DNA of 49,864 nt from a bacterium D16-51. GTDB taxonomy: Bacteria > Bacillota > Clostridia > Lachnospirales > Lachnospiraceae. Below the pieces are notes generated by a model. It worked only from the letters and a program-made list of their open reading frames with translations. It searched no databases and had not been told where the DNA came from. This document shows, one piece after another, positions 1-8,664 of the stretch (positions are counted from its first letter, which is position 1; each line of letters begins with the position of its first letter). The DNA lies in contig RAYE01000045.1 in the NCBI GenBank assembly GCA_003612285.1, positions 1-49,864 on the forward strand. Reading direction: 5' to 3'. The translations under genes and the position numbers were made by a program.

Positions 1-80
1 CATCAATTAAATGCTTATAAATCCTTGATTTTTTAATGCTTTCAGGCGTTTATTGAAATGGGAAGTTTGAGTTATTTATT

Positions 81-173
81 CTCGCGTATGCAACGAGCCA
101 AGTGCAAAGGAACTGAAAGTTCCTTTGCACTTGGCGACTGCCGCGAGGGTCAAATACCCCGCCCCTTGGGGCG
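81..173. repeat. nested cruciform and terminator-like hairpin
   Basis: A perfect 16-bp stem (98-113 with 119-134, loop TGAAA) is nested in an outer CTCGCG/CGCGAG pair (81-86, 142-147). It is followed by CGCCCC-TT-GGGGCG at 160-173. On the minus strand the second hairpin is followed by GGGGTATTTGACC, a tail also seen after the hairpin at 13552-13572. It lies just downstream of the minus-strand ABC operon, so it may end that transcript. This role is inferred, since the U-tract is weak. Confidence 0.6.
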
Positions 174-196
174 AACTTACTTTTTCCCTGTCCAGC

Positions 197-1003
197 CTAA
201 TTGCCTGAACTCTTGTAATGTCGCAGGCTGTATCTCCAAAACAGATAAACCACAAAAAACAACAAACCTCCGACTACCGGAGTCAGATAGAGATAAATTT
301 GCGGATACTGCTGCATATCCGGTTTGCGAAGCAGATACTGTGCGGGGAAATAATTGACAAAAGCAAAAGGCACAACATAAATCATACAAATCTGTATCGG
401 TTTTGCAAAAATACTGATGGGATAACCGGCAAATTTCCTCATATTCCAGTAAAAAACCTCCTTCAAACTGTCCGTCTCTAGCAGATAAATATTCAGCGTC
501 GCAAGAAGCAGAAAAATAGCCCCCTGAATCAGTATACCACCTGCTAACGCAAAAATATAATACAATACGTTAAAAAATGTCCAGTGAATACCAACCTTTC
601 CAGCTGAGAGTACAAATAAAAAAAGACCAAGACCACCATGCCCAATCGCCGCAAACCAGTCGGCATTTACAAAAATCAGCTGGAATAAAACACCCCTGGG
701 CCTCAGCAGGAAACGGTCAAATCCCCCTGATCTGATTGTCCAGCCAAAATCTCTTAATCCGGTAAAAAACAAAATCATGATACCATATGTCAAAAACAAA
801 AGACTGAATAAAAAGAACATTTCCGCTAAATTCCATCCATTTAACGTATCAAATTTCAACAGTGCAAAATAAATAACAATGATACCTGTCGACTCTCTCA
901 AAAAGACAGCCAGTGAGCGAAGCACAGCATCTACTTTGTATTGAAACCATGCCTTTATAATTGTTTTTGTGTAAACTGCTATTAAGTGTATACTATCTGC
1001 CAT
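197..1003 (-). CDS. ABC-2 type exporter permease, second subunit
   Basis: A 268-residue, very hydrophobic protein with about six membrane segments. It resembles the ABC-2 permeases (COG3694 type) that come in pairs with a COG4586-type ATPase. The start follows the stop of the upstream permease by 6 bases, and the ribosome site (GGGAGG) lies in the end of that gene. It is the last gene of a six-gene minus-strand operon (regulator, kinase, two ATPases, two permeases). The substrate cannot be read from the sequence. Lipid, peptide or antibiotic export is typical of kinase-linked ABC-2 systems. Confidence 0.85.
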   Translation of the reverse strand: MADSIHLIAVYTKTIIKAWFQYKVDAVLRSLAVFLRESTGIIVIYFALLKFDTLNGWNLAEMFFLFSLLFLTYGIMILFFTGLRDFGWTIRSGGFDRFLLRPRGVLFQLIFVNADWFAAIGHGGLGLFLFVLSAGKVGIHWTFFNVLYYIFALAGGILIQGAIFLLLATLNIYLLETDSLKEVFYWNMRKFAGYPISIFAKPIQICMIYVVPFAFVNYFPAQYLLRKPDMQQYPQIYLYLTPVVGGLLFFVVYLFWRYSLRHYKSSGN

Positions 1004-1009
1004 CTCTTT

Positions 1010-1804
1010 CTAACCTCCCTGCACCACAAGTTTTTTCTGGCCCTTGAGCCAAAGAAAATTTCCAAACGCATATACTATTACAATCCAGAAAATCTGTATG
1101 AGACACTGCGACAGTATTTCGTCATAACTAAGGCGCCCCATGTAGATTTGCACAGGAGTAAAATAAATACTGGAAAACGGTGTGAAACGAATCACGCCGT
1201 TCATCCATTCCGGCATAAACCATAGAGGAATCATAGAACCTGAAAGTACATTGATAAATACGTTTTTGATTGTGACAATACTCCAGACATTCAACAGCCA
1301 GAAGGACAGCATCTGTGTAACAAGGCTTATCGTCCAGAGTACCCCGTAACCCAGGAGAGCGCTCACCACAAAAAGTACAAACATAATGCTGCTTGCCGGC
1401 TTCATAACTCCCACAAACAGAACAGATACGAGCAATGCAGGAACAAAGCGGAATATCAGTTCAAACAATGCGTTTCCGAGATTTTCTGCCACCATACGCC
1501 CCTGTATATTAATGGGGCGCAACAGCTCATTGGCAATACTGCCATCCCGTATTTTGTTTGGAATAAAGAAGTCGTCAACCCGAAATACAGCATCCATACA
1601 GATGGAGAGTACAAAGTTTGTTGTTACCATCATCATGGAAATACCATCCACTTCTGTGCGCCCACCGTACAGTGTCCTGTAAATTTCCCAGTAAATAAAA
1701 ACACGGAGCAGTATATTAACGATTCCCATGAGATGGTCAAAACGATAGGCACTTCTGGTCAGAAAACTTTTCTTTGCATAGGCAAGATAAGGTTCTAATC
1801 GCAT
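1010..1804 (-). CDS. ABC-2 type exporter permease, first subunit
   Basis: A 264-residue integral membrane protein with about six hydrophobic segments, resembling the COG4587 type that pairs with the next gene. It starts 3 bases after the stop of the ATPase gene, so translation is probably coupled. Together with the 197-1003 product it should form the membrane channel driven by the ATPase at 1808-2800. The family call rests on hydrophobicity, length and gene order rather than on a diagnostic motif. Confidence 0.85.
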   Translation of the reverse strand: MRLEPYLAYAKKSFLTRSAYRFDHLMGIVNILLRVFIYWEIYRTLYGGRTEVDGISMMMVTTNFVLSICMDAVFRVDDFFIPNKIRDGSIANELLRPINIQGRMVAENLGNALFELIFRFVPALLVSVLFVGVMKPASSIMFVLFVVSALLGYGVLWTISLVTQMLSFWLLNVWSIVTIKNVFINVLSGSMIPLWFMPEWMNGVIRFTPFSSIYFTPVQIYMGRLSYDEILSQCLIQIFWIVIVYAFGNFLWLKGQKKLVVQGG

Positions 1805-1807
1805 CTG

Positions 1808-2800
1808 TTACACCTCCCCGCCATATATTTTACAAATCAGTTCATCAATGTCCGGTTCTGTAATATTGATATCACGGATACTGTAATGCGTCAGAAGATG
1901 GTTCATCAATTCATTAATATGCACCTGGCCCTGTTCATAAATAAATCGTTTTTTGATATGTCCCTCTTCCTTTAATGGCTGCACCTTCACATGATGAAAC
2001 GGTGCAATCTCACACTCAAAATTAAACTCCACATCAAGCTGCCTTGTCGTTCCATACTTTTCTCGGATTCCCTGAAGCGAACCATCATACATTTTAGAAC
2101 CCTGGTCGATGATGATGAGACGTTCACAGGTTTTTTCTATATCCTGCATATCATGTGTCGTAAAAATCATGGTGACCTGTTCTTTCCTGTTTAACTCCTT
2201 GATAAAATCCCGAATAACTTGTTTTCCTACCACATCCACACCGATAGTAGGCTCATCAAAAAAAACAATTTTCGGAGAGTGAAGCAGCGAGGCCACGATA
2301 TCTGCACGCATGCGCTGCCCCAGAGAGAGCTGCCGTACTGGCTGGTTAATAAAAGCTCCCATATTAAGCATGTCTATAAACTGATTCAGATTTTTCTGAT
2401 AGGTGTCTTCTGGTATCGCATAAATAGCCCGCAGCAGTTCATAACTGTCCTGAACCGGCAAATCCCACTGCAGCTGGGATTTTTGTCCAAACACAACGCC
2501 AATATTTCCCACATATTTTTTCCTCTGCCTGTAGGGAAGAAATTCACCGACACGGATACTCCCTTTATCCGGACATAAAATCCCCGACAGCATCTTTATC
2601 ATTGTGGATTTTCCCGCTCCGTTTGGCCCGATAAATCCCAGCATCTCCCCCTGCCCGATTTGAAAACTTACCTCCTTCACCGCTTCCTTTTTTTCATACT
2701 TCGGCGCAAACAAATTGGCTATCATGCCCGGTATCCCGGCCGGGCGCCTGCTTACCTTGAATGTCTTACTCACATTCTCAACCTCAATAAATTCACTCAT
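1808..2800 (-). CDS. ABC transporter ATP-binding protein (COG4586-like)
   Basis: A 330-residue ATPase. Walker A is GPNGAGKST, the signature region is LSLGQRMRAD, Walker B ends in FFDEPTIGVD and the H-loop is FTTHDM. A C-terminal extension of about 90 residues is usual for ATPases that serve paired ABC-2 permeases. The ATG at 2800 is chosen over an upstream in-frame start because AGGAGAAACG precedes it and residues from MSEFIEVENV match the family N-terminus. It overlaps the preceding ATPase gene by 8 bases. Confidence 0.92.
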   Translation of the reverse strand: MSEFIEVENVSKTFKVSRRPAGIPGMIANLFAPKYEKKEAVKEVSFQIGQGEMLGFIGPNGAGKSTMIKMLSGILCPDKGSIRVGEFLPYRQRKKYVGNIGVVFGQKSQLQWDLPVQDSYELLRAIYAIPEDTYQKNLNQFIDMLNMGAFINQPVRQLSLGQRMRADIVASLLHSPKIVFFDEPTIGVDVVGKQVIRDFIKELNRKEQVTMIFTTHDMQDIEKTCERLIIIDQGSKMYDGSLQGIREKYGTTRQLDVEFNFECEIAPFHHVKVQPLKEEGHIKKRFIYEQGQVHINELMNHLLTHYSIRDINITEPDIDELICKIYGGEV

Positions 2801-3695
2801 CGTTTCTCCTTTCTGCCGAGGCAGCAGCAATGACATCCGACAGATTTTGTTTCATAACATTCATCCGGACAATATGCGTCTGTCCCAATATCCGCTGTAT
2901 GATTTCTGCAGCCGAGATGTGGTTGGTGTTATAGGCAAGCCGCAGCAGATCCTGTTGTATGTGGTACCATACCAGAGGAATATCCTCCATATCCGGAAGC
3001 CGTCCCTCAAACTGAATTTCAATCTGGCCAATGGGGGCAAACCGGCGAATCAGGCCATCCCTATCGCCATAATATAAAACCCGCCCCTGGTCGAGAAGTA
3101 TAATACGGTCACACACCTGTCTGATTTCTTCCATGTTGTGGGAAGAAATCAATATCGTTGCACCGGATTCTTTTTTTCTCTGCAGCTGTTTCCAAAATAC
3201 ATGTTTTCCCTGCTCATCCATGCCATTGACCGCTTCATCAAATAAATATAATCCGGCCTCCCCCAGCAGGACAGCGGCCAGCTCGACCCGCCTTCTCTGT
3301 CCAAGGGACAGATGTTTGACTGGTTTATCTACATACTCCGAAAAGCAGAACTGCCTTTCTAACATTTTGTACTCTTCCCAAAACATCTTTCTATCCCCGG
3401 GATACAAGACCTCCATCAGGTGAAATTGACAGCGGGGCGTTTCCTCTTCCTGGAAATAAAAATGCTCCGCAAAGTAAGCACGGAGACAAGTGGAAAGCAG
3501 CCTTCTTTCCCTGGCCGGATTTTTCCCCATTGTGCGGACAATCCCCACATCACTTTCTAACAGTCCGCTGACCAGTTTCAGCAAAGTGGTCTTCCCCGCT
3601 CCGGATGCACCGATAACGCCCACAGCCACACCTTTTGGGATATAAAGTTCTATATTCTTAAGAATAAATTTCCCGGCATTTTGAAAACAAATCAT
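2793..3695 (-). CDS. ABC transporter ATP-binding protein (second ATPase)
   Basis: A 300-residue ATPase with Walker A GASGAGKTT, signature LSLGQRRRVEL, Walker B LYLFDEAVNGMD and H-loop ISSHNM. The Walker B acid is followed by EA instead of the usual EP. The ATG at 3695 is supported by AGGAAAGGT. An in-frame extension to 3815 would run through an intergenic hairpin and is rejected. Two different ATPases sharing one permease pair suggests a heteromeric ATPase or two-step control. The start of the next gene lies inside its stop region. Confidence 0.88.
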   Translation of the reverse strand: MICFQNAGKFILKNIELYIPKGVAVGVIGASGAGKTTLLKLVSGLLESDVGIVRTMGKNPARERRLLSTCLRAYFAEHFYFQEEETPRCQFHLMEVLYPGDRKMFWEEYKMLERQFCFSEYVDKPVKHLSLGQRRRVELAAVLLGEAGLYLFDEAVNGMDEQGKHVFWKQLQRKKESGATILISSHNMEEIRQVCDRIILLDQGRVLYYGDRDGLIRRFAPIGQIEIQFEGRLPDMEDIPLVWYHIQQDLLRLAYNTNHISAAEIIQRILGQTHIVRMNVMKQNLSDVIAAASAERRNDE

Positions 3696-3773
3696 ACCTT
3701 TCCTTTCCGGAGCGCAGTCGCAGCACGCTGCGTCCTGGCCTGCAAATACTGCCACGCTTTGCAGATTAATAAT

Positions 3774-3804
3774 AATCCCCTGCAGGTTCTTCCTGCAAGG
3801 GATT
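3774..3804 (-). terminator. intercistronic hairpin between kinase and ABC genes
   Basis: AATCCC-TGCAGG pairs with CCTGCA-GGGATT around a short loop in the 123-base gap between the kinase and the first ATPase. On the minus strand it is followed by ATTATTATT rather than a run of T. It could partly terminate the transcript, or set the ratio of regulator to transporter mRNA. Confidence 0.45.
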
Positions 3805-3818
3805 GGGATAAACAACCG

Positions 3819-4547
3819 TTATTTTGGGATATACGCGCAGACACAAAAAAAATTATCTGCCTCATACACGTCAAGCATCCCCTGATAGCTTTCTGTGATT
3901 TCTCTCATTCTGGAAATTCCGATACCGTGGGAAGATAGATCCGTTTTCTCAGATTTCAATTCGGGATTCCGCCCGAAAACAGATTTTTCAATCCTGTTTT
4001 TCACACAGATTGTTTCGTATCCTCTTTTTACAGAAACAATCAGATGCAGCTCCCGCCTGCCTTTCTTTTCCTTCTGACATGCCTCAACCGCATTATCCAG
4101 CATATTATTTAATAATGCGGAAAAATCAATACTTTTCATCTTTTCAAACGCTAAGTTTTCAATTTCTGCCTTTATCTGCACACCCTGTTCTCTCGCGGAC
4201 TGGAGTTTTTCATTTATAATATGGTTCATCAATTCATTTCCGGTCTCCACATAACTATTCATCACATTTAACTGGTCCAGAATTTCTGAGGAATACTCTC
4301 TTGCACCTTTATAATCTTCCACCGCCAGATAGGAGGACAGCACCATAATATGGTTTTTCATATCATGTTTCAGTCGTCGTGTACTTTCATGCAGGGTGCG
4401 GATTTCCTCCTCCTGTGAGCGGAACTGCTTCTGTTGTTCCAGTAACTGATTGTACGCATACTCTAATTCCAGCTTTTTTGTATAAATCTTTTCATACTCA
4501 GCCTGCAAAGTATCATACTGATTTTTCCATTGTTTTTGGCTTTTCAT
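3819..4547 (-). CDS. GHKL-type sensor histidine kinase lacking membrane segments
   Basis: A 242-residue protein. An N-terminal coiled coil (about residues 1-55) leads into the phospho-acceptor motif RRLKHDMKNH (His near 60), the N box NNMLDNAVEA (about 146-155) and a glycine box near SHGIGISRM (about 208). This is the AgrC/ComD-like GHKL architecture, but the usual six-helix N-terminal sensor is missing. It must therefore sense a cytoplasmic signal or a partner protein. A GAGG site 8 bases before the ATG supports the start. It follows the LytTR regulator by 5 bases. Confidence 0.9.
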   Translation of the reverse strand: MKSQKQWKNQYDTLQAEYEKIYTKKLELEYAYNQLLEQQKQFRSQEEEIRTLHESTRRLKHDMKNHIMVLSSYLAVEDYKGAREYSSEILDQLNVMNSYVETGNELMNHIINEKLQSAREQGVQIKAEIENLAFEKMKSIDFSALLNNMLDNAVEACQKEKKGRRELHLIVSVKRGYETICVKNRIEKSVFGRNPELKSEKTDLSSHGIGISRMREITESYQGMLDVYEADNFFCVCAYIPK

Positions 4548-4552
4548 GGTGC

Positions 4553-5239
4553 TTACCTCAAATATTCCAATAACTGCTGCCTGGCTTTCCCGGCAAAAGA
4601 TTTTCCAAGGGAAATGTGTGTCCCGTCTGTCAACTCTATCTCCTCCCTGCCAATAAGCCGGACTGCCGACGGGTTTACCAAAAATCCTTTATGCACCCGT
4701 ACAAATCCATAATGGGAAAGACTGTTTTCTACTGCAGTAACTGTGCTGCGGAAACGATAACTCTCCTTGTTTGTATTAACTTTAAGATAATTTCCGTCCG
4801 CTTCAAAATACAAAATTTCAGCCAAAAAAAGGGCGGCATCCTTTCCCGCTGTATGAAAATGAAAATGACGTTTTGAGGAATTCAACTGCTCACTGCAGTC
4901 GTTCAAAACTTTCCCTATTTCCTGTTTAAAATAGTTTTTTCGGATAAAACCAAACGGATGGTACTGCAGGCTCTCATATACTAACTCATCATGGCTTGTA
5001 ACAAAAACAAGAAGCGGGGGCTTGTAAAGCTCCGAAAGCGCTTTCGCAATATCCATTCCGCTGATTTCCGGCATATCAATATCCAAAAATAATATGTCAC
5101 ATGCCAAATTCTCTATTTGTTCCAGCAGCTTGCTACCGGAAGCAAAACAGAGAATTTCTGCTTCCGGTACATGACATCTGATTTCTTTTTCCAGTTCCTT
5201 TAATATTAACTTTTCATCATCACATATATATACTCTCAT
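4553..5239 (-). CDS. LytTR-family response regulator
   Basis: A 228-residue two-domain regulator. The receiver domain (about 1-120) has the acidic pair in YICDDEK and the phospho-acceptor in ILFLDIDMPE (near residue 54). The C-terminal LytTR DNA-binding domain spans about 135-228. It is first in the operon and partners the kinase at 3819-4547. No ribosome site is visible, and the -10 box lies so close that the mRNA would be nearly leaderless. Confidence 0.93.
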   Translation of the reverse strand: MRVYICDDEKLILKELEKEIRCHVPEAEILCFASGSKLLEQIENLACDILFLDIDMPEISGMDIAKALSELYKPPLLVFVTSHDELVYESLQYHPFGFIRKNYFKQEIGKVLNDCSEQLNSSKRHFHFHTAGKDAALFLAEILYFEADGNYLKVNTNKESYRFRSTVTAVENSLSHYGFVRVHKGFLVNPSAVRLIGREEIELTDGTHISLGKSFAGKARQQLLEYLR

Positions 5240-5247
5240 AATTCTAA

Positions 5248-5276
5248 ATTATACAACTTAGCTCTATTTCTGTCCA
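5248..5276 (-). promoter_or_regulatory. predicted sigma-A promoter of the lytTR/ABC operon
   Basis: On the minus strand TGGACA (5271-5276), a 17-base spacer and TATAAT (5248-5253). The expected start site, about 7 bases on, falls 1-3 bases before the ATG at 5239, and no Shine-Dalgarno sequence is present. The foldback element at 5290-5514 ends a few bases upstream of the -35 box. Confidence 0.6.
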
Positions 5277-5281
5277 CTCAA

Positions 5282-5522
5282 AAATCTTTCCACCTGTGCG
5301 GTTGCGATTCACGGCAGGTTTCAGGAAGAAAACGGATGCGTCATGCTTGCATGTAAGCAGACTTTTTCTCCCTGAAACTGCCTGAATCAGGCAACCCACC
5401 CCCAAATGAGCAAAACAGGAGCAGCTTTTTTGCTGCGTCTGACAGCTTGCTGGCAGGTTCTGCGAATTTTGTGTGGTGGGCTGCCGTGAATCGCAAATCC
5501 AACCGCACAGGTGGAAATCTTT
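5282..5522. mobile_element. 225-bp foldback (MITE-like) element with 8-bp target duplication
   Basis: Terminal inverted repeats begin CCACCTGTGCGGTTG at 5290 and end with the complement at 5514. The right arm carries a short insertion relative to the left. Identical 8-bp direct repeats AAATCTTT flank the element (5282-5289, 5515-5522), the mark of a transposition event. The interior has a further TTTCAGG/CCTGAAA pair and no plausible gene, so it would need a transposase in trans. An 8-bp duplication rules out the Tc1/IS630 type seen elsewhere in the window. Confidence 0.75.
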
Positions 5523-5643
5523 GCTTTAAAATTTAGATTTTCAACCCAACACTCTCTCAACAAATCTCTCCTCCATGAAAATAACATTCATATACATTAA
5601 TCCGTGAAGTTTAATATCACTCTGTTTCGTTAATGTACACTCC

Positions 5644-5672
5644 TTGCTTTTTTATATAGAATCCCTTATACT
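5644..5672 (+). promoter_or_regulatory. predicted promoter of the AAA-ATPase-like gene
   Basis: TTGCTT (5644-5649), a 17-base spacer and TATACT (5667-5672) lie 50 bases before the ATG at 5723. A GGGAGGG ribosome site follows. Confidence 0.5.
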
Positions 5673-5722
5673 TAAAGGGATAAGTGTGTATTCTGTAAAG
5701 CAGGAAAAGGGAGGGTGCAGAA

Positions 5723-7438
5723 ATGGACCATAAGCCATTACCGATTGGAATTGATAATTTTGAAAAGCTGGTTACAAGGGGTTATTACTTTATTGATAAA
5801 ACGATGATGATAAAAGAGCTTTTGGATAAGAAGGGGGATGTGAATCTCTTTACCCGTCCAAGACGGTTTGGAAAGACACTGAATATGAGTATGATGCAGT
5901 ATTTTTTCGAAGATGCAAGGGATGATGAAGGCATAAAGCAGGATAATACCTATCTGTTTGAGGGGCTTAAAATTATGGAGGCAGGAGAGCGGTATCTGTC
6001 GCATATGGGGCGGTATCCGGTGATAAACCTAAGCCTTAAAGGTGGAAAACAGCCTGACTATGAACTGGCATACGCAATGCTGAGACGGCAGATTACGGAT
6101 GAATACTATCGGCATCTTTTTATTTTAGAGGATGAACGTCTGGCAGAACAGAAACAGCGGTATCTGGCAATTATGCGTGGACAGGCGGAACGTGAAGCAT
6201 ATGTGGATGCGTTAAAGTTTTTATCGCAATGTTTAGAGAAATATTATGGAAAGAAAACCATTATTCTGATTGATGAATATGATGTCCCATTGGAAAATGC
6301 CCATATGTGTGGATTCTATTCGGAGATGATTGCATTTATCCGCTCCCTGTTTGAATCCTCCCTGAAAACCAACAGCAGTCTGGAGTTTGCGGTTATTACC
6401 GGATGCCTGAGGATTTCAAAAGAATCCATTTTTACAGGTATGAATAATCTAAAAATTATTTCCATATTAAATAAGCAGTATGATGAATATTTTGGCTTTA
6501 CGGATAGAGAAGTAAAAAAAATCTGTGAGGATTATCGGATGCCAGAGAAGTTTGAAGTCTTTAAAGAGTGGTACAACGGATATTTGTTTGGGGATGCCAA
6601 TGTGTATAACCCGTGGAGCGTGATTCAGCTTATGGATGATTTCTGTGAGGATGGGAATCAATATCCGAAGGCATACTGGGCCAATACAAGTTCTAACAGC
6701 ATTGTGTGTAAGCTGATTGAAATGGCAGATGAAGATACGAAGATGGAGATTGAGGAACTGATAGAGGGGAAGACCATTGAAAAACCAATCCATGAGGATA
6801 TCACCTATGATGAGGTGTATAAGACGATGGATAACCTGTGGAATTTTATGTTCTTTACAGGATATTTCCGCAAGGTGGGTGAGCGGATGGATGACAGGAC
6901 AAAACAATTATATGTAGAGCTAACCGTACCAAACGAAGAAGTAAAGTATATCTTTCGTACCAAAGTCCTTGGCTGGTTTGATGAAAAGGTGAAGGCAAGG
7001 GACCGTTCCCGGCTGTTTGCGGCGCTCATCAATCTGGATGTGGGGACTGTGGAGGAGGAGATTGTGGATCTGCTTTTGGAAACCATCAGCTTTAATGATG
7101 CGTATGAGAGCTTTTACCACGGATTTCTTACAGGCATTCTATCGGGCATGAAAGGATATATTGTAAAGTCGAACCGGGAAGGGGGAAGCGGGCGGAGTGA
7201 TTTATTTGTAAAGCCGGTAACCAGAAGGAAGCCTGCTTATGTCCTGGAATTTAAGGTGGCGGAAAAGTTTAACCGGCTGGAGGAAGCGGCAGGCAGGGCG
7301 CTTAAACAGATTGAAGACCGAAATTACGCAAAAGAATTGGAGGATGACGGTTATGCAACAGTTTACCGGTATGGGATTGCATTTTGCGGCAAGGACTGTC
7401 TGGTGAGGCTGGCAGGAACCGGGAATAAGGAATTATGA
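5723..7438 (+). CDS. AAA-ATPase-like / PD-(D/E)XK nuclease family protein
   Basis: A 571-residue protein of the common gut-bacterial family with an N-terminal AAA-ATPase-like domain (PF09820) and a C-terminal DUF1703-type PD-(D/E)XK domain. It starts with PIGIDNFEKL, has the atypical P-loop RPRRFGKT (about residues 46-53) and a Walker B-like ILIDEYDVP (about 185). The C-terminus has the nuclease-like YVLEFKV near residue 512. The cellular role of the family is not settled. These genes occur in many copies and behave like accessory genes. A strong ribosome site precedes the ATG. Confidence 0.85.
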   Translation: MDHKPLPIGIDNFEKLVTRGYYFIDKTMMIKELLDKKGDVNLFTRPRRFGKTLNMSMMQYFFEDARDDEGIKQDNTYLFEGLKIMEAGERYLSHMGRYPVINLSLKGGKQPDYELAYAMLRRQITDEYYRHLFILEDERLAEQKQRYLAIMRGQAEREAYVDALKFLSQCLEKYYGKKTIILIDEYDVPLENAHMCGFYSEMIAFIRSLFESSLKTNSSLEFAVITGCLRISKESIFTGMNNLKIISILNKQYDEYFGFTDREVKKICEDYRMPEKFEVFKEWYNGYLFGDANVYNPWSVIQLMDDFCEDGNQYPKAYWANTSSNSIVCKLIEMADEDTKMEIEELIEGKTIEKPIHEDITYDEVYKTMDNLWNFMFFTGYFRKVGERMDDRTKQLYVELTVPNEEVKYIFRTKVLGWFDEKVKARDRSRLFAALINLDVGTVEEEIVDLLLETISFNDAYESFYHGFLTGILSGMKGYIVKSNREGGSGRSDLFVKPVTRRKPAYVLEFKVAEKFNRLEEAAGRALKQIEDRNYAKELEDDGYATVYRYGIAFCGKDCLVRLAGTGNKEL

Positions 7439-7690
7439 TTGAAGAAATGGAAGAGGCAATGCAAAAGGAAATGGGGAAAACAGATAGAGAGAGCCAAAAA
7501 AGTTCTTGCATTATGCTTTCAATTAAGGTAGCCTATGGTAGTTGTGAGTAGAGATATTCCTCTGTCACAGTTGCAATCAGCACATAAGCAGCAAGGGTAA
7601 GGTAAGGCGTGCGAAATTGTTCTATCTCCGTGACAGGCAGGTAAAGCTGCTAAGGTGAAAGAACTTGTAAAATAGCCAGACAGAAATCAG

Positions 7691-7722
7691 GGCGCAGTAT
7701 ATTTTTTATACTGTGCCTTTTT
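7691..7722 (+). terminator. rho-independent terminator
   Basis: An 11-bp stem (GGCGCAGTATA with TATACTGTGCC, one G-T pair) closes a T-rich loop and is followed by TTTTT. It probably ends the transcript of the AAA-ATPase-like gene. The preceding 250 bases hold no gene that can be supported. Confidence 0.8.
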
Positions 7723-7759
7723 GATTGGACTACATTTAAAAGAATGGAGATTTTTTATG

Positions 7760-7812
7760 TTATAGGAAACTGCACAGTTTTTCGATGTGAAGAACGCTGG
7801 TTTTGCGTTCTT
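7760..7812. repeat. stem-loops related to the 12.4-kb hairpin array
   Basis: GAAGAACGC-TGGTTTT-GCGTTCTTC forms a 9-bp stem, preceded by TTATAGGAAACTG. Both the TGGTTTT loop and that left arm recur in the tandem array at 12352-12600. The hairpin abuts the broken end of the IS630 fragment. Confidence 0.6.
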
Positions 7813-7813
7813 C

Positions 7814-8036
7814 TTACGCTCCAAGGACATTGTAACGTCTCCGTCCGGAAAAGGTCAGGACAAATCTGCGTACTTTCCCATGAATATAGCCCAGAGAATC
7901 ACATCCCATTACAAAATGCGATGCATCCATAAACAGCAGAACCAGTTCGTCTCTCCGCCTTATCGACCAGAGGTCTGGGCACATCATCAAAAAACACACG
8001 CTGCTTCTGCGTATCTGCTTTTGCGGGCAGGGAATC
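7814..8036 (-). pseudogene. IS630-family transposase fragment
   Basis: On the minus strand two frames read PAKADTQKQRVFFDD and then LLFMDASHFVMGCDSLGYI followed by TFSGRRRYNVLGA. I recognise these as the central catalytic region of IS630-type (DDE, Tc1/mariner superfamily) transposases, with the first catalytic Asp in FMDASHF. A frameshift falls near 7961. Both ends of the gene are missing and a TAA follows GA at 7814. No inverted ends of the element could be found. It is dead, but shows that IS630 elements have visited this genome. Confidence 0.75.
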
Positions 8037-8194
8037 TTGCCGTTACAGCATGCTTTTTGGGCATTGTTTGAAATGTTACATAGGTATTAGACATTATCTG
8101 CAAATTGTATTATCATAATATTGAGTAGTAATGGAAAACAAGATAACTTGTAGGTTTTGAATATAATAAAGATTCTGAAACGGAGGAAATGATT

Positions 8195-8629
8195 ATGAAG
8201 ATTAGCAGTAAAGCAGAGTTTGACAAAGTAAATATGTTTGGCACGGGGGCTCCCAATGAGGCTTTTGCGAAGTATTTTATAGGGGATTCCTTTCTGAATC
8301 CGCTGACACAGCCGGGAGAATCGTCGGTATTTCTTGCAAATGTAACTTTTGCGCCGGGATGCTGTAATAATTGGCATATCCATCATGCGGACAAAGGCGG
8401 AGGACAGATATTGATATGTACGGCTGGAAAAGGCTGGTATCAGGAATGGGGGAAAGAACCACAGGAACTGAATCCGGGGGATGTTGTTGTGATTGGCACA
8501 GGAATTAAGCATTTTCACGGGGCATGTGCCGATTCATGGTTTAGCCATATTGCAGTGGAAGTGCCGGGGGAAAATTGCAGTAATGAATGGCTGGAGGCTG
8601 TGGATGATGAGGCTTATGCCAAGTTATAA
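8195..8629 (+). CDS. cupin-domain protein
   Basis: A 144-residue single-cupin protein. Metal-binding histidines lie in NWHIHHADKGGGQ (about residues 51-63), and the second motif PGDVVVIGTGIKHFHG ends in another histidine. The glutamate usual in cupin motif 1 is replaced by Q. The ATG at 8195 is preferred over 8189 because GGAGG lies 8 bases before it. Such proteins usually neighbour carboxymuconolactone-decarboxylase, flavodoxin and aldo/keto reductase genes, as here, and the exact substrate is unknown. Confidence 0.88.
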   Translation: MKISSKAEFDKVNMFGTGAPNEAFAKYFIGDSFLNPLTQPGESSVFLANVTFAPGCCNNWHIHHADKGGGQILICTAGKGWYQEWGKEPQELNPGDVVVIGTGIKHFHGACADSWFSHIAVEVPGENCSNEWLEAVDDEAYAKL

Positions 8630-8664
8630 ATAAAAGAAGGAATGGAAAACAGGGGTGAAAGGTG

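Noticed and set aside
5387-5587. 66-codon minus-strand frame inside the foldback element
   Set aside because: It crosses the element's palindromic arm and has no ribosome site.
7435-7551. 38-codon frame overlapping the AAA-ATPase-like stop (ATGA)
   Set aside because: The overlap is suggestive, but the peptide resembles nothing known and has no further evidence.
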